DNA from: Bacillota bacterium
Lineage (GTDB): Bacteria; Bacillota; UBA4882; UBA8346
NCBI GenBank assembly: GCA_023415835.1
Contig: JAEZJK010000007.1
Span: 1 to 64,000, forward strand
DNA: 64,000 nt
Reading direction: 5' to 3'
Of this stretch, positions 8,886-15,736 are shown piece after piece (position 1 is the stretch's first letter; each line of letters opens with the position of its first letter). A program made the position numbers and the translations under genes. The notes beneath the pieces were generated by a model. The model worked only from the letters and a program-made list of their open reading frames with translations, did not search any database and had not been told where the DNA came from.

Positions 8886-10316
8886 CTAATCGCCACTATG
8901 GGCTTCCACTGCGATTATTTCATCCGCTTGTAAGGAACGGGTTGCTTTGTCGAGCATTTCCAGGCTCTCAATTTCTTCACCGCTAGGGACCCCTAATTCC
9001 TTGAAGCGGCGTGCAGTAACCAAGACCCGGTTTTCCAACGACCCGACCGCCTTATTATAAGCGTCTATGGTTGAATCGAGCCCCTTTCGAATCCCGGCGA
9101 AATGAACGGCTAAAGTCCTGATCCGTTCGTAGAGAGACTTACCAAGTTCACTAATGATCTGGGCGTTCTGAGCTAATTGTTCCTGCCGCCAGCCATAGGC
9201 CACGGCTCTTAGTAAAGCGATCAAAGTAGTCGGGGTCGCCAGGATCACCCGTTGTTCCACGCCATACTCGATTAAGCCCGGATCCTGTTCCAAGGCGGCG
9301 CTAAAGAAGGTTTCACCCGGTAAAAACAGCACCGCGAACTCCGGGGTCGGTTTGAACTGATCCCAATAAGATTTACTTGCCAATTGGGATAGATGGGTCC
9401 TAATCTGGCGGGCATGGTCTTTTAATTTCATTAGTTTTACCGAATCATCCTGGGCCTCCAACGCTTCCAGATAGGCCTGAAGCGGAGCTTTGGAATCGAC
9501 AATAATATTTTTATGGTTGGGCAACTTGATTACCATATCCGGCCTCAGCCGCCCCGTTTCGGTAGTAGCTGATTCTTGTTGGATAAAGTCGCAGTATTCA
9601 ATCATCCCGGCCATTTCGACTACCCTTTTCAGTTGAATCTCACCCCAACGGCCCCGTACCGTCGGGATCCGGAGCGCCTTGACCAAATTAGCTGTTTCCG
9701 ATTGAAGTTGGATTTGGGTGGCAGCCAATGATTTCACTTGCTCGGTCAAGCTTGCATAGGAGATATTGCGGTTCTTTTCAATCTCCTCCATTTTGAGATC
9801 AACTTTTTCCAAGGATTCTTTTAAGGGTTTGACCAATTCATTAATGGCCTGGCGCCTTTGTTCAAGGTCGTTTTTAGCCCCTTCTTGATATTTTTCCAAG
9901 GAAACCTTGGCCAACTCCAAGAAAGCCTGATTGTTACTTTTCAAGGCGTCATCTGAAAGCGCCTTGAAGGCGTCCAATAATTTCTTTTGAGCCTCATCCA
10001 ATAAAGCCTGCTTTTCGGCTGCCATTCTCCGTTCCGCTTCTAGCCTAGTTTCTAACTTCACCCCTTCAGCGCGGAGGATAACGGTTTCAGCTTGGGATTT
10101 ATCAAACCCTTGTTGCAATTCAATTAGTTTCTGGTCACGGTTTTGGAGCCTTTCTTTCAAAGTAGCCAGTTCTGTCTCATAAACTGATCTGGCTTGGGTG
10201 TAACTGTTTTTAATTTTACTCCACATTATTAAAAAGACTATAACTCCACCGGCTAAGAAACCAATTATTAAAATATGTAATGAGCTGATTAATCCCAAAA
10301 GAGCCGCCGCCTTCAT
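8886..10316 (-). CDS. rmuC: DNA recombination protein RmuC
   Basis: 476 residues. An N-terminal membrane helix (about 10-32) is followed by a long coiled coil (about 40-200) and the RmuC nuclease-like domain, recognised by RGRWGEIQLKRVVEMAGM, RLRPDMVIKLPN and IIVDSKAPLQAYLEA, a PD-(D/E)XK-like core. RmuC limits inversions between short inverted repeats. Monocistronic; the ribosome binding site before the ATG is poor. Confidence 0.95.
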   Translation of the reverse strand: MKAAALLGLISSLHILIIGFLAGGVIVFLIMWSKIKNSYTQARSVYETELATLKERLQNRDQKLIELQQGFDKSQAETVILRAEGVKLETRLEAERRMAAEKQALLDEAQKKLLDAFKALSDDALKSNNQAFLELAKVSLEKYQEGAKNDLEQRRQAINELVKPLKESLEKVDLKMEEIEKNRNISYASLTEQVKSLAATQIQLQSETANLVKALRIPTVRGRWGEIQLKRVVEMAGMIEYCDFIQQESATTETGRLRPDMVIKLPNHKNIIVDSKAPLQAYLEALEAQDDSVKLMKLKDHARQIRTHLSQLASKSYWDQFKPTPEFAVLFLPGETFFSAALEQDPGLIEYGVEQRVILATPTTLIALLRAVAYGWRQEQLAQNAQIISELGKSLYERIRTLAVHFAGIRKGLDSTIDAYNKAVGSLENRVLVTARRFKELGVPSGEEIESLEMLDKATRSLQADEIIAVEAHSGD

Positions 10317-10605
10317 TCCAGTTTAAAGAATCCTTAAATAGATCAATTCAATATTGGATTATATTTTCCTTCAGTCAGGGCTAAGTGAACAACTAACAAA
10401 AAGTTATTAGTAATATCAACCACGAATAAATGATAACGCTAATTTTTGCAACTGTTTCATTAGTAGCCTTAGTATCTATCAATGGCCGAAAGTCAAATGC
10501 AAGGAGGGTTGCGGTACCTGGCATTACTAAAAAAACCGGAAAATGAGTGAAGGTTTTTAGAGCTCCTTTGAGGAATATAAATAAAAAATTTTGAAAGGGG
10601 GCTTA

Positions 10606-11148
10606 ATGAAACGGTTAATCAATATTAGTAGCGCCAACGATATTCCACCCTTCCTTCGGGATACTCCAGTTGGCCGATTATTGGAATATCAAAACCTGGG
10701 CCGTTCTTTTGACACTTACGTTAATGCCGGACTTTTAATCGGAATGTGCATGGATCACCGAAAACAGTTACGGATCCCGGAAAACTTCGCTTACATTATC
10801 CGTACCGGCGGCGGTAACCTGCGATATAGCGAATTCAAAGTTTCTTACGCAATTTCCATCGGTAATATCAAAACAATTGCCCTGATCGGACACGACAATT
10901 GCGGTATGGTCAACCTTTTTAGCAAAAAGGGAAAATTTATCGATGGATTAGTTGAAACGGCAGGTTGGGACAGGGAATGGGCCAAGGAACACTTCATGCA
11001 TTTTGCGCCTTTGTTTGAGATCGGCAACGAGATCGACTTCGTCTTGAGTGAAGCCAAACGATTACGAATGCGTTATCCAAAGATAGCGGTCATTCCACTT
11101 TTTTATAAACTAAAAAATAATTTGTTGTATTTGATTAATGAAGGCTAA
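10606..11148 (+). CDS. Beta-carbonic-anhydrase-like protein
   Basis: 180 residues from the ATG at 10606, preceded by AAAGGGGG; a TTG at 10591 is in frame but lies before that site. Beta-carbonic anhydrases hydrate CO2 using zinc held by two Cys and one His. The zinc/dyad pattern is present as CMDHR (Cys48, Asp50, Arg52) and GHDNCG (His96, Cys99). The GGG in IIRTGGGNLRYSE fits the active-site loop. The length is close to short beta-CA homologues, some of which are inactive. Confidence 0.8.
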   Translation: MKRLINISSANDIPPFLRDTPVGRLLEYQNLGRSFDTYVNAGLLIGMCMDHRKQLRIPENFAYIIRTGGGNLRYSEFKVSYAISIGNIKTIALIGHDNCGMVNLFSKKGKFIDGLVETAGWDREWAKEHFMHFAPLFEIGNEIDFVLSEAKRLRMRYPKIAVIPLFYKLKNNLLYLINEG

Positions 11149-11167
11149 AAAAAGGCTCCCTAAACTT

Positions 11168-11195
11168 AAAAGCCGCTCGCTAGAGCGGCTTTTCC
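11168..11195 (+). terminator. Terminator of the carbonic-anhydrase-like gene
   Basis: AAAAGCCGCTC/GAGCGGCTTTT around GCTA, 20 bases past the stop, with T residues on the plus strand and A residues before the stem, so it may act both ways. Confidence 0.8.
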
Positions 11196-11333
11196 TTAAT
11201 AAGGGGAACGTCGAGTTTCCCAAAGACAAACTAGACTTTCAACCAAGTTCCAAATTCCTTTCAATTACCAACAGGTTACTGACTTGTTACTTTTCGATTG
11301 GTTTTGGTTTTAGGTTTTTAGGGTAAAACAGGC

Positions 11334-11368
11334 AAGAACTAAGAACTAAGAACTAAGAACTAAGAACT
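11334..11368 (+). repeat. Five tandem copies of AAGAACT
   Basis: Five perfect 7-bp units in the 720-bp gap between the carbonic-anhydrase-like gene and attL. I see no gene in this gap; apart from this array and the hairpin at 11794-11825 it is AT-rich and low in complexity. Confidence 0.9.
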
Positions 11369-11793
11369 AAGATAAGGTCAATGGTCAAACAACTAACTAC
11401 AGCTTACAACTACAAGAGCTTAAACAAAAACAGGAAACCAACCAAGATACTTACCAGTTAAACGACTACTACTACGAAAAACCACAAGCACTTGACGTTC
11501 CCCTTGGCTTTATTATAACTCCGACTTAGTAAAATGTAAAGTAGTTTTTAACTATAACCATAAATTGGGACAAATGTCAATGACTAAATTGATAACTAGC
11601 GAATAAAACTACCCTACTTCCCACCATGCTATTAATATTACTCTGTAAGTGAACCCTTTTTGTTTTTCTGGTCGGCTAACCCTCATTCTAGCTTTCTCCC
11701 ATCGTTAGGAGAAACTAAGGCTCTAATTACAACCCCTAAATACTTATAACCTAAAACCTACAATGACAATAACCCACCTCAAACTGGCATTTC

Positions 11794-11825
11794 AAAAAAA
11801 TCAGCTATCATAAATCCCAGCTGAT
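11794..11825 (-). terminator. Original tRNA-Arg terminator, stranded at attL
   Basis: Minus-strand stem ATCAGCT/AGCTGAT (11800-11806, 11819-11825) followed by seven T residues. It lies just past the 3' tRNA remnant and in its orientation, so it was probably the terminator of the uninterrupted tRNA-Arg gene. Confidence 0.7.
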
Positions 11826-11871
11826 CCCTAAATAAATCTATTTGTTATTGACTAAGGTAAATTATTAATTG

Positions 11872-11920
11872 TAAATGGCGCGCCCGGAGGGGCTCGAACC
11901 CCCGGCCTACAGATTCGAAG
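11872..11920. repeat. attL core: 3' tRNA-Arg remnant
   Basis: 49 bp identical to 59713-59761, covering CCA, acceptor 3' strand, T arm and the 3' side of the anticodon loop of tRNA-Arg. With one mismatch the identity extends seven bases further left. Sequence right of 11920 no longer matches a tRNA, so this copy is not a functional gene. Confidence 0.93.
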
Positions 11921-12004
11921 CGTGTCGAGTTATATTCTTACGCTACCCGACACGCCCCGCAAACCCTTTTCATTCCTGCGTTTTTATTCCTTTTCATTCT
12001 TGCG
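11920..12004. promoter_or_regulatory. Candidate integrase/excisionase sites inside attL
   Basis: GCGTGTCG (11920-11927) and CGACACGC (11948-11955) form an 8-bp perfect inverted repeat starting at the edge of the att core. A 16-base direct repeat with one mismatch follows (11965-11980 and 11989-12004, CCTTTTCATTCYTGCG), 24 bases apart. Such spacing fits arm-type sites; this is inference. Confidence 0.45.
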
Positions 12005-12177
12005 CTATCTTCAATTTTTCTTTGCTTTTATTTGAAGATTATTAGACAGATTTTTACCCAGTTCAAAAGAGAAAAACACACCACTTTTTTATTAGGATAA
12101 ATAAAGGTGGATTTATAAATTCCATTTGGTAAATTGCAAAACTTAATCATCGTTTCCTCCTGTAACAAAAAAAGTTA

Positions 12178-12206
12178 TTGACAGTTAATGACTTTATTGG
12201 TATACT
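12178..12206 (+). promoter_or_regulatory. Near-consensus promoter at the prophage left end
   Basis: TTGACA (12178-12183), 17-base spacer, TATACT (12201-12206), reading rightward into a region with two hairpins and then a small DNA-binding gene. Confidence 0.75.
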
Positions 12207-12212
12207 GAATTT

Positions 12213-12300
12213 AACAATATGAAAGCAAGCCCTTCATTTGGAGGGTTTAAATCGGAAGGCAGTTGTTACCTTGGCGGGGAGTAACTGCCTTCGGTCTATG
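12213..12300 (+). ncRNA. Candidate structured leader or small RNA
   Basis: Downstream of the strong promoter two hairpins can form: CCCT/AGGG around 12230-12246, and a longer stem pairing GAAGGCAGT with ACTGCCTTC (about 12255-12291) plus an inner TAC/GTA. A 21-codon frame from the ATG at 12219 overlaps them but lacks a ribosome binding site. There is no U tract, so it may be a leader of the downstream gene rather than a separate RNA. Confidence 0.35.
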
Positions 12301-12350
12301 TAAAGCTATTTAGTTGTAATTAGTGTTCCATGTATCACCTTCCCAAAAAA

Positions 12351-12372
12351 ATGTTATAGTTTATTATAACAT
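12351..12372. promoter_or_regulatory. Palindromic operator candidate
   Basis: ATGTTATA and TATAACAT, 8-bp perfect arms with a 6-bp spacer, about 50 bases before the ribbon-helix-helix-like gene. Autoregulation is typical of such proteins. Confidence 0.4.
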
Positions 12373-12424
12373 AGTCAAAGACTTTTTTAAACAATTTAAA
12401 ACATTAATTTAAGGGAGTGGCGCA

Positions 12425-12598
12425 ATGGGATTAGATAAAAGTAAAATGACAGCGGTTGGCATTTCTTGTCCCAATGATATGTTAAAAACAATAGACGATA
12501 TAAAAGAAGCGGAAAGACGGCCGAGCAGATCAAATACTTGTGTTATGTTGTTAGAGTTAGGTATTGAGGCGTATAAAAAGAAAAATGGTTTAAAATAG
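12425..12598 (+). CDS. Small ribbon-helix-helix-like DNA-binding protein
   Basis: 57 residues: MGLDKSKMTAVGISCPNDML, then a charged helix with RRPSRSNTC and a second helix LLELGIEAYKKKNG. A short beta strand (TAVGISCP) followed by two helices is the ribbon-helix-helix layout seen in Arc/CopG regulators. AAGGGAG precedes the ATG. It lies alone near attL on the plus strand, opposite to the late genes, so it may be expressed in the lysogen. Confidence 0.65.
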   Translation: MGLDKSKMTAVGISCPNDMLKTIDDIKEAERRPSRSNTCVMLLELGIEAYKKKNGLK

Positions 12599-12697
12599 CC
12601 CGAACATACGTTCATTATACCACTTTGTAACTTTTTTGTAAACAAGCAGTTAAAATAATAATCTGTATAATCTGGTAAAATACGTTAAAGTTGGGGT

Positions 12698-12724
12698 AAA
12701 AAAATAACCCCTAGTTATGGGGTT
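12698..12724 (-). terminator. Terminator of the leftward 12.7-14.8 kb cluster
   Basis: Minus-strand stem AACCCC/GGGGTT (12706-12711, 12719-12724) followed by a T run, directly overlapping the end of the Cys-rich gene. Confidence 0.75.
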
Positions 12725-12873
12725 TTGGTTTCGGGTTTATACCATTCACATGAATTAGAGGCCGGATCGCCGCCCTTCTCAAGGCTGCAATTCTGCTCGT
12801 AAGTTTCGTCCTGATAATTACAATCCGCGTTACAACAAGCAACTCCTTCTGTTCGTTCGTCTTTGTAATTCAT
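12715..12873 (-). CDS. Small cysteine-rich protein
   Basis: 52 residues with Cys at 13, 14, 18, 29 and 42 (VACCNADCNY, QNCSLEKGGD, SNSCEWYKPE). AGGAGAGGGG precedes the ATG. The Cys spacing suggests a small metal site. Last gene of a leftward run of short phage genes. Family not recognised. Confidence 0.65.
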   Translation of the reverse strand: MNYKDERTEGVACCNADCNYQDETYEQNCSLEKGGDPASNSCEWYKPETKTP

Positions 12874-12894
12874 CTGTTCCCCTCTCCTTTCTGG

Positions 12895-13080
12895 TTAGTT
12901 TAAATACTCTTGTAAAGTTTCTAAGTCGCCCTCGTCACATCCGGACTTTCTGCATTTATCTATTGAAGCTCCAAGGGCTTTAAAAACGTCTTTTGCTACG
13001 GTATCAAAGCCATGACTATTAATTAAAACCACCACCGCACAAACATAGCCTCTTATAAAGTCTTTTTCGGACTTATTCAC
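12895..13080 (-). CDS. Small phage protein, unknown function
   Basis: 61 residues from a GTG at 13080 that overlaps the previous stop as GTGA, with GGGAGGGAG just upstream. Sequence features DFIRGYVCAVVVLINSHG and a C-terminal GDLETLQEYLN. It resembles small helical proteins common in Firmicutes phages; no function is known to me. Confidence 0.7.
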   Translation of the reverse strand: MNKSEKDFIRGYVCAVVVLINSHGFDTVAKDVFKALGASIDKCRKSGCDEGDLETLQEYLN

Positions 13081-13226
13081 TTCTCTCCCTCCCTTGGTTT
13101 GTAGTCGGGGCATTTGCGATCTGTTTCTCCTTTAAAGTATGTGTTTTTACATTTAACATCAATAAACTTACTATTAGTCCCAACGTGTTTGCAATTGGGG
13201 CATTCATTCGGATGATACTTCCTCAT
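13077..13226 (-). CDS. Zinc-ribbon-like small protein
   Basis: 49 residues from the ATG at 13226 (ATGA overlap with the previous gene). CPNCKHVG, then a Cys in VKCKNTYF and DRKCPDYKP give four cysteines in a likely zinc site. Its C-terminal part is echoed in the frameshifted copy at 14038-14218. Confidence 0.7.
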   Translation of the reverse strand: MRKYHPNECPNCKHVGTNSKFIDVKCKNTYFKGETDRKCPDYKPREGEK

Positions 13227-13594
13227 TCCCCCGCCTCGCTTTCTGGTGGAGCCGGTAGAGGCATCCAATGGGTAACGCAAGAGAAAATTTCTTCATAGTA
13301 TCCGTGATCGGTTTCTGCTACATAATAAAACTTTCCGTTTTTATATAGGCTTTCGCCAACGTGTTTCCCTGCCTTATTAATAAAAACTATTAACGTCTCC
13401 TGGTTGTCTTCCGGCAATCTCTCTTTAACGCTTATCCATTGCCGGTCTAAAAGTCCCAGCAAATAGGCGCGGTCTTGGTGGGCTTGTAAAAAAGCACTAC
13501 TTCCCGGAGAATCGGGATTAAACTTCATAAAAGTTTTAAGTTTTTCAAAAACTGGTCCATCCTGTTCATGATTATTTTTAATCTCTTTCAGCAT
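13223..13594 (-). CDS. DUF551-domain phage protein
   Basis: 123 residues. The C-terminal two thirds shows the DUF551 pattern: QWISVKERLPEDNQETLIVF and the closing CVTHWMPLPAPPE. The N-terminal 45 residues are helical. Function unknown; the domain is widespread in phages. Confidence 0.85.
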   Translation of the reverse strand: MLKEIKNNHEQDGPVFEKLKTFMKFNPDSPGSSAFLQAHQDRAYLLGLLDRQWISVKERLPEDNQETLIVFINKAGKHVGESLYKNGKFYYVAETDHGYYEEIFSCVTHWMPLPAPPESEAGE

Positions 13595-13755
13595 TTGGGA
13601 GCCTCCTTTTGGGATTCGTTGGCATAAATCAAAACTTCTAAGGCTTCAATTTTACTTAAAACAAGCCAATAACTCGGTTTATCCATTTCATGACTATTTT
13701 CAATACGGCAATCAACCCAATTTTTTAATTCTTCCCAAGCCTTTTTATAATCCAC
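13588..13755 (-). CDS. Small helical phage protein
   Basis: 55 residues from a GTG at 13755 preceded by AAGGGGGG; the end overlaps the start of the DUF551 gene by seven bases (ATGCTGA). Begins MDYKKAWEELKNWVDCRI and continues as a second helix WLVLSKIEALEVLIYA. Probably helical. No function known. Confidence 0.65.
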   Translation of the reverse strand: MDYKKAWEELKNWVDCRIENSHEMDKPSYWLVLSKIEALEVLIYANESQKEAPKC

Positions 13756-13815
13756 TTTTTCCCCCCTTCCACACCAAAAGGCCGTTCCCGGCCTGGTGAA
13801 TCGGATCGGCTCCGG

Positions 13816-14034
13816 TTATTGCTCAAGAAGTTGATTCCATTTACTTTCTAATAAGGCTTCAAGCTCTTTAATTATGTTACGGTAATCAAAACCGCAATCG
13901 CCCAAGCCCCATCGATATCCCTGTATTAAAGCCGATAATCTCATATAACTGTCACTGTTTAAGGAGGTAAGTCCGTTAATTTCTTGTTTGATGGTATTAA
14001 CAGAGCTTTCGATTTTATCTTTTTGATCTAGCAT
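13816..14034 (-). CDS. Hypothetical phage protein
   Basis: 72 residues, helical (MLDQKDKIESSVNTIKQEIN, then LEALLESKWNQLLEQ), with Cys in GLGDCGFDYRN. GGGAGG precedes the ATG. A GC-rich hairpin (AGGCCG/CCGGCCT around 13780-13797) separates it from the next gene and also lies near that gene's ribosome binding site. Confidence 0.65.
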   Translation of the reverse strand: MLDQKDKIESSVNTIKQEINGLTSLNSDSYMRLSALIQGYRWGLGDCGFDYRNIIKELEALLESKWNQLLEQ

Positions 14035-14037
14035 CCT

Positions 14038-14218
14038 TCATTCCTCCCTTTGGTGGGTTAGCTTTGGTTTATATTTAATACACTTCCGATCTGTCGTTTC
14101 AAATTCTTCCATTCGGTACTGCATCAGCCCGTATTTTTCGGTTTTTCTTGTTTTACAAAAATGGCTTGATGTGTTTCCGTACCCTGAAAGCGAACTGCTT
14201 AAGACGATATTTTTTCAT
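14038..14218 (-). pseudogene. Frameshifted zinc-ribbon paralogue
   Basis: The ATG at 14218 overlaps the upstream stop (TGATG) but its frame ends after 21 codons. Moving one frame after about codon 6 gives GYGNTSSHFCKTRKTEKYGL and then FETTDRKCIKYKPK, to a stop at 14038. This parallels the intact gene at 13077-13226 (VGTNSKF, GETDRKCPDYKP). It looks like a second copy broken by one frameshift, unless a recoding event joins the frames. Confidence 0.5.
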
Positions 14219-14430
14219 CACTTTCCCCGCTCAATATACTTTTGATATCTCCAATGCTTTGGATTCGCCATAATTGCCAAGCATTTTTTACAGGTTACTT
14301 CGTTTGAATTATCTGTCCTATTGGTGTTAAAAAATCCGTCGCTTGATTTTTCATTAGATAGTCCGCAGACCGTTCCATAGTTGTGACCACCATAACTATT
14401 CGGCACGCAGTAGGCTAAATGTGTTACCAT
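14218..14430 (-). CDS. Small phage protein with CxxC
   Basis: 70 residues: MVTHLAYCVPNSYGG, GTVCGLSNEK, then EVTCKKCLAIM. Phage proteins with the pattern H...GTxCG...VTCKKC are common near DUF551 genes; the cysteines may bind zinc. An upstream GGGAGG precedes the ATG. Confidence 0.7.
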   Translation of the reverse strand: MVTHLAYCVPNSYGGHNYGTVCGLSNEKSSDGFFNTNRTDNSNEVTCKKCLAIMANPKHWRYQKYIERGK

Positions 14431-14514
14431 CTTTCAACCCCTCCCTTTCTCCCCTCTGCCTTCTACCGACTTGGGACGGCCTTTGGTGGCATTAGAGACC
14501 CGGTGGGGGCCGGG

Positions 14515-14772
14515 TTAGACTTGGTATAGTTCATCATTTAATATTAATGTATCTGGATCTACTTTTACCGAATGTTTAAACCAACTTTTTGTTACTGATT
14601 CTACACTTTCGGGGATAAAATAACTTTCGTCTGCTTCTGGTTCTTCTCCAAGTTCTTTGCAAGTATCTAAGTAGTGATTCATGTTTTCTTTACCTACCGC
14701 CTGAGCTTTTTTCAGGCTTTTTGATGTAGTAAAATATGTTGTAGCGCCCGACCCGAAACTATATATTTTCAT
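14515..14772 (-). CDS. Hypothetical phage protein, first gene of leftward cluster
   Basis: 85 residues, acidic, with MKIYSFGSGATTYFTTSKSL at the N-terminus and ending NDELYQV. It lies directly downstream of a consensus promoter with operator-like repeats. A GC-rich inverted repeat (ACCCGG/CCGGGT) follows its stop. No family recognised. Confidence 0.65.
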   Translation of the reverse strand: MKIYSFGSGATTYFTTSKSLKKAQAVGKENMNHYLDTCKELGEEPEADESYFIPESVESVTKSWFKHSVKVDPDTLILNDELYQV

Positions 14773-14807
14773 TGTTAACGTCTCCTCGATTTCCTTTGAT
14801 TAATTTA

Positions 14808-14836
14808 ATTATATCACCACGTTATCACCATGTCAA
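14808..14836 (-). promoter_or_regulatory. Perfect sigma-70 promoter, leftward
   Basis: Minus strand TTGACA (14831-14836), 17-base spacer, TATAAT (14808-14813). The spacer holds two TGGTGATA units 11 bases apart, immediately after the -35 box. Confidence 0.85.
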
Positions 14837-14860
14837 TGATATTTTATCACCTTTTTTATA

Positions 14861-14889
14861 TTTACATGGTGATAGTTTAATGATATAAT
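14861..14889 (+). promoter_or_regulatory. Near-perfect promoter, rightward
   Basis: TTTACA (14861-14866), 17-base spacer, TATAAT (14884-14889), with TGGTGATA again directly after the -35 box (14867-14874). It drives the 14917-15425 genes. Confidence 0.85.
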
Positions 14890-14916
14890 GGGGATGCAGA
14901 AAGGAAGGTATCATTA

Positions 14917-15114
14917 ATGGCTTTGAATAGAAAACATTTTCAGATCACCGATAAGAACTTGAAATTTATTGAAAATGAATTAACCAGGAGAGGTGAACGG
15001 ATTCCCAAGTGGTCTGAATCGGATATCGTCCGGGAATCCCTCGATATTTACGAAGTCGTCAAGGAAGGAAACGACGAAGCCATAGAGGACTTGTTGAAGA
15101 AGTACGGGAAATGA
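14917..15114 (+). CDS. Small DNA-binding-like protein, probable regulator of divergent promoters
   Basis: 65 residues: MALNRKHFQITDKNLKFIEN followed by helices SESDIVRESLDIYEVVKEG and EAIEDLLKKYGK. A short N-terminal strand and two helices fit a ribbon-helix-helix protein, but no key residue proves this. AAGGAAGG precedes the ATG. Its position beside the TGGTGATA repeats suggests autoregulation. Confidence 0.6.
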   Translation: MALNRKHFQITDKNLKFIENELTRRGERIPKWSESDIVRESLDIYEVVKEGNDEAIEDLLKKYGK

Positions 15115-15245
15115 AACGAATCATCTGCAAACGCTGTCGTGGTCTTGGTTGGTACATGGACGTTGAAAACGGGATTCCGATTAGGCAGGAATGCGTGGAT
15201 TGCCAGGGGCGGGGATATTTTGAGATTTGGAAGAAAGGGGAATAG
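15111..15245 (+). CDS. DnaJ-type zinc-finger mini-protein
   Basis: 44 residues holding two CxxCxGxG units, CKRCRGLG and CVDCQGRG, the pattern of DnaJ cysteine-rich repeats. Start overlaps the preceding stop as ATGA, so it is translationally coupled. Two such units can form one zinc site. Role unknown. Confidence 0.75.
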   Translation: MKRIICKRCRGLGWYMDVENGIPIRQECVDCQGRGYFEIWKKGE

Positions 15246-15248
15246 GGG

Positions 15249-15425
15249 ATGGATATAAGAGTCAGTTTATCAATTGGGTATCCAGGTTCTGAACATAAAG
15301 ATATTATTGAAATTGATGATGAGGGATTGGAAGGCCTAACAGAGGAAGAAAGAAACAGGGTTATTGACGACGCAGTTAAAGAATGGGCCTGGAATTACAT
15401 CGAACTTGATTGGGAAAAAAAATAA
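15249..15425 (+). CDS. Small acidic phage protein
   Basis: 58 residues: MDIRVSLSIGYPGSEHKDII, then EIDDEGLEGLTEEERNRVID and AVKEWAWNYIELDWEKK. Proteins with this beta-strand plus helix layout occur widely in phages; function unknown. Third gene of the rightward unit, followed by a terminator. Confidence 0.75.
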   Translation: MDIRVSLSIGYPGSEHKDIIEIDDEGLEGLTEEERNRVIDDAVKEWAWNYIELDWEKK

Positions 15426-15429
15426 AATT

Positions 15430-15460
15430 AGCCCCTCCTTTCGGAAGGGCTTACCTTTTT
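15430..15460. terminator. Bidirectional terminator between convergent units
   Basis: AGCCCCTCC/GGAAGGGCT (one mismatch) around TTTC with T residues on the plus strand (15456-15460) and a longer T run on the minus strand. It ends both the rightward cluster and the leftward late operon. I see no gene in 15461-15607. Confidence 0.75.
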
Positions 15461-15607
15461 GTTGACCTCAACAATATGGTCTTAAAGGGCTAATTTTGAC
15501 TTTTAATTTGGTTATAGAGAATCATATTAGGAAAATAGTTCGGTTGATTCTAGACCCATTTTTGGGCGTTATACGCTAAACCAAACATATGATCGCAATC
15601 AAGAAAA

Positions 15608-15736
15608 TTAAAACACCAAATTAAAAAGCCACTTTAACCACCAAGCATGAGCCGCGTATTTAAAAAACACTATGGCGATTATGATTCCAGCAACAAAACA
15701 AAGCCTGCCGTCAAACCTTTCAAATGGATTAAGCAT
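15608..15736 (-). CDS. Small membrane protein, end of lysis cassette
   Basis: 42 residues from the ATG at 15736, which overlaps the previous stop by seven bases with GGAGG upstream. Contains one long hydrophobic segment (CFVAGIIIAIVFFKYAAHAW) and a second short one. Being last in the late operon next to two holin-like genes, a role in lysis is inferred. Confidence 0.6.
   Translation of the reverse strand: MLNPFERFDGRLCFVAGIIIAIVFFKYAAHAWWLKWLFNLVF

Noticed and set aside
10499..10546. Possible 13-codon leader peptide before the carbonic-anhydrase-like gene
   Set aside because: The AAGGAGG is only one base from the TTG, too close for initiation, and no attenuator is evident.
11872..11955. A second tRNA-Arg gene at the left prophage end
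   Set aside because: Only the 3' part (to the anticodon loop) is tRNA; the sequence beyond 11920 forms a separate GCGTGTCG hairpin and cannot complete the acceptor, D or anticodon stems.
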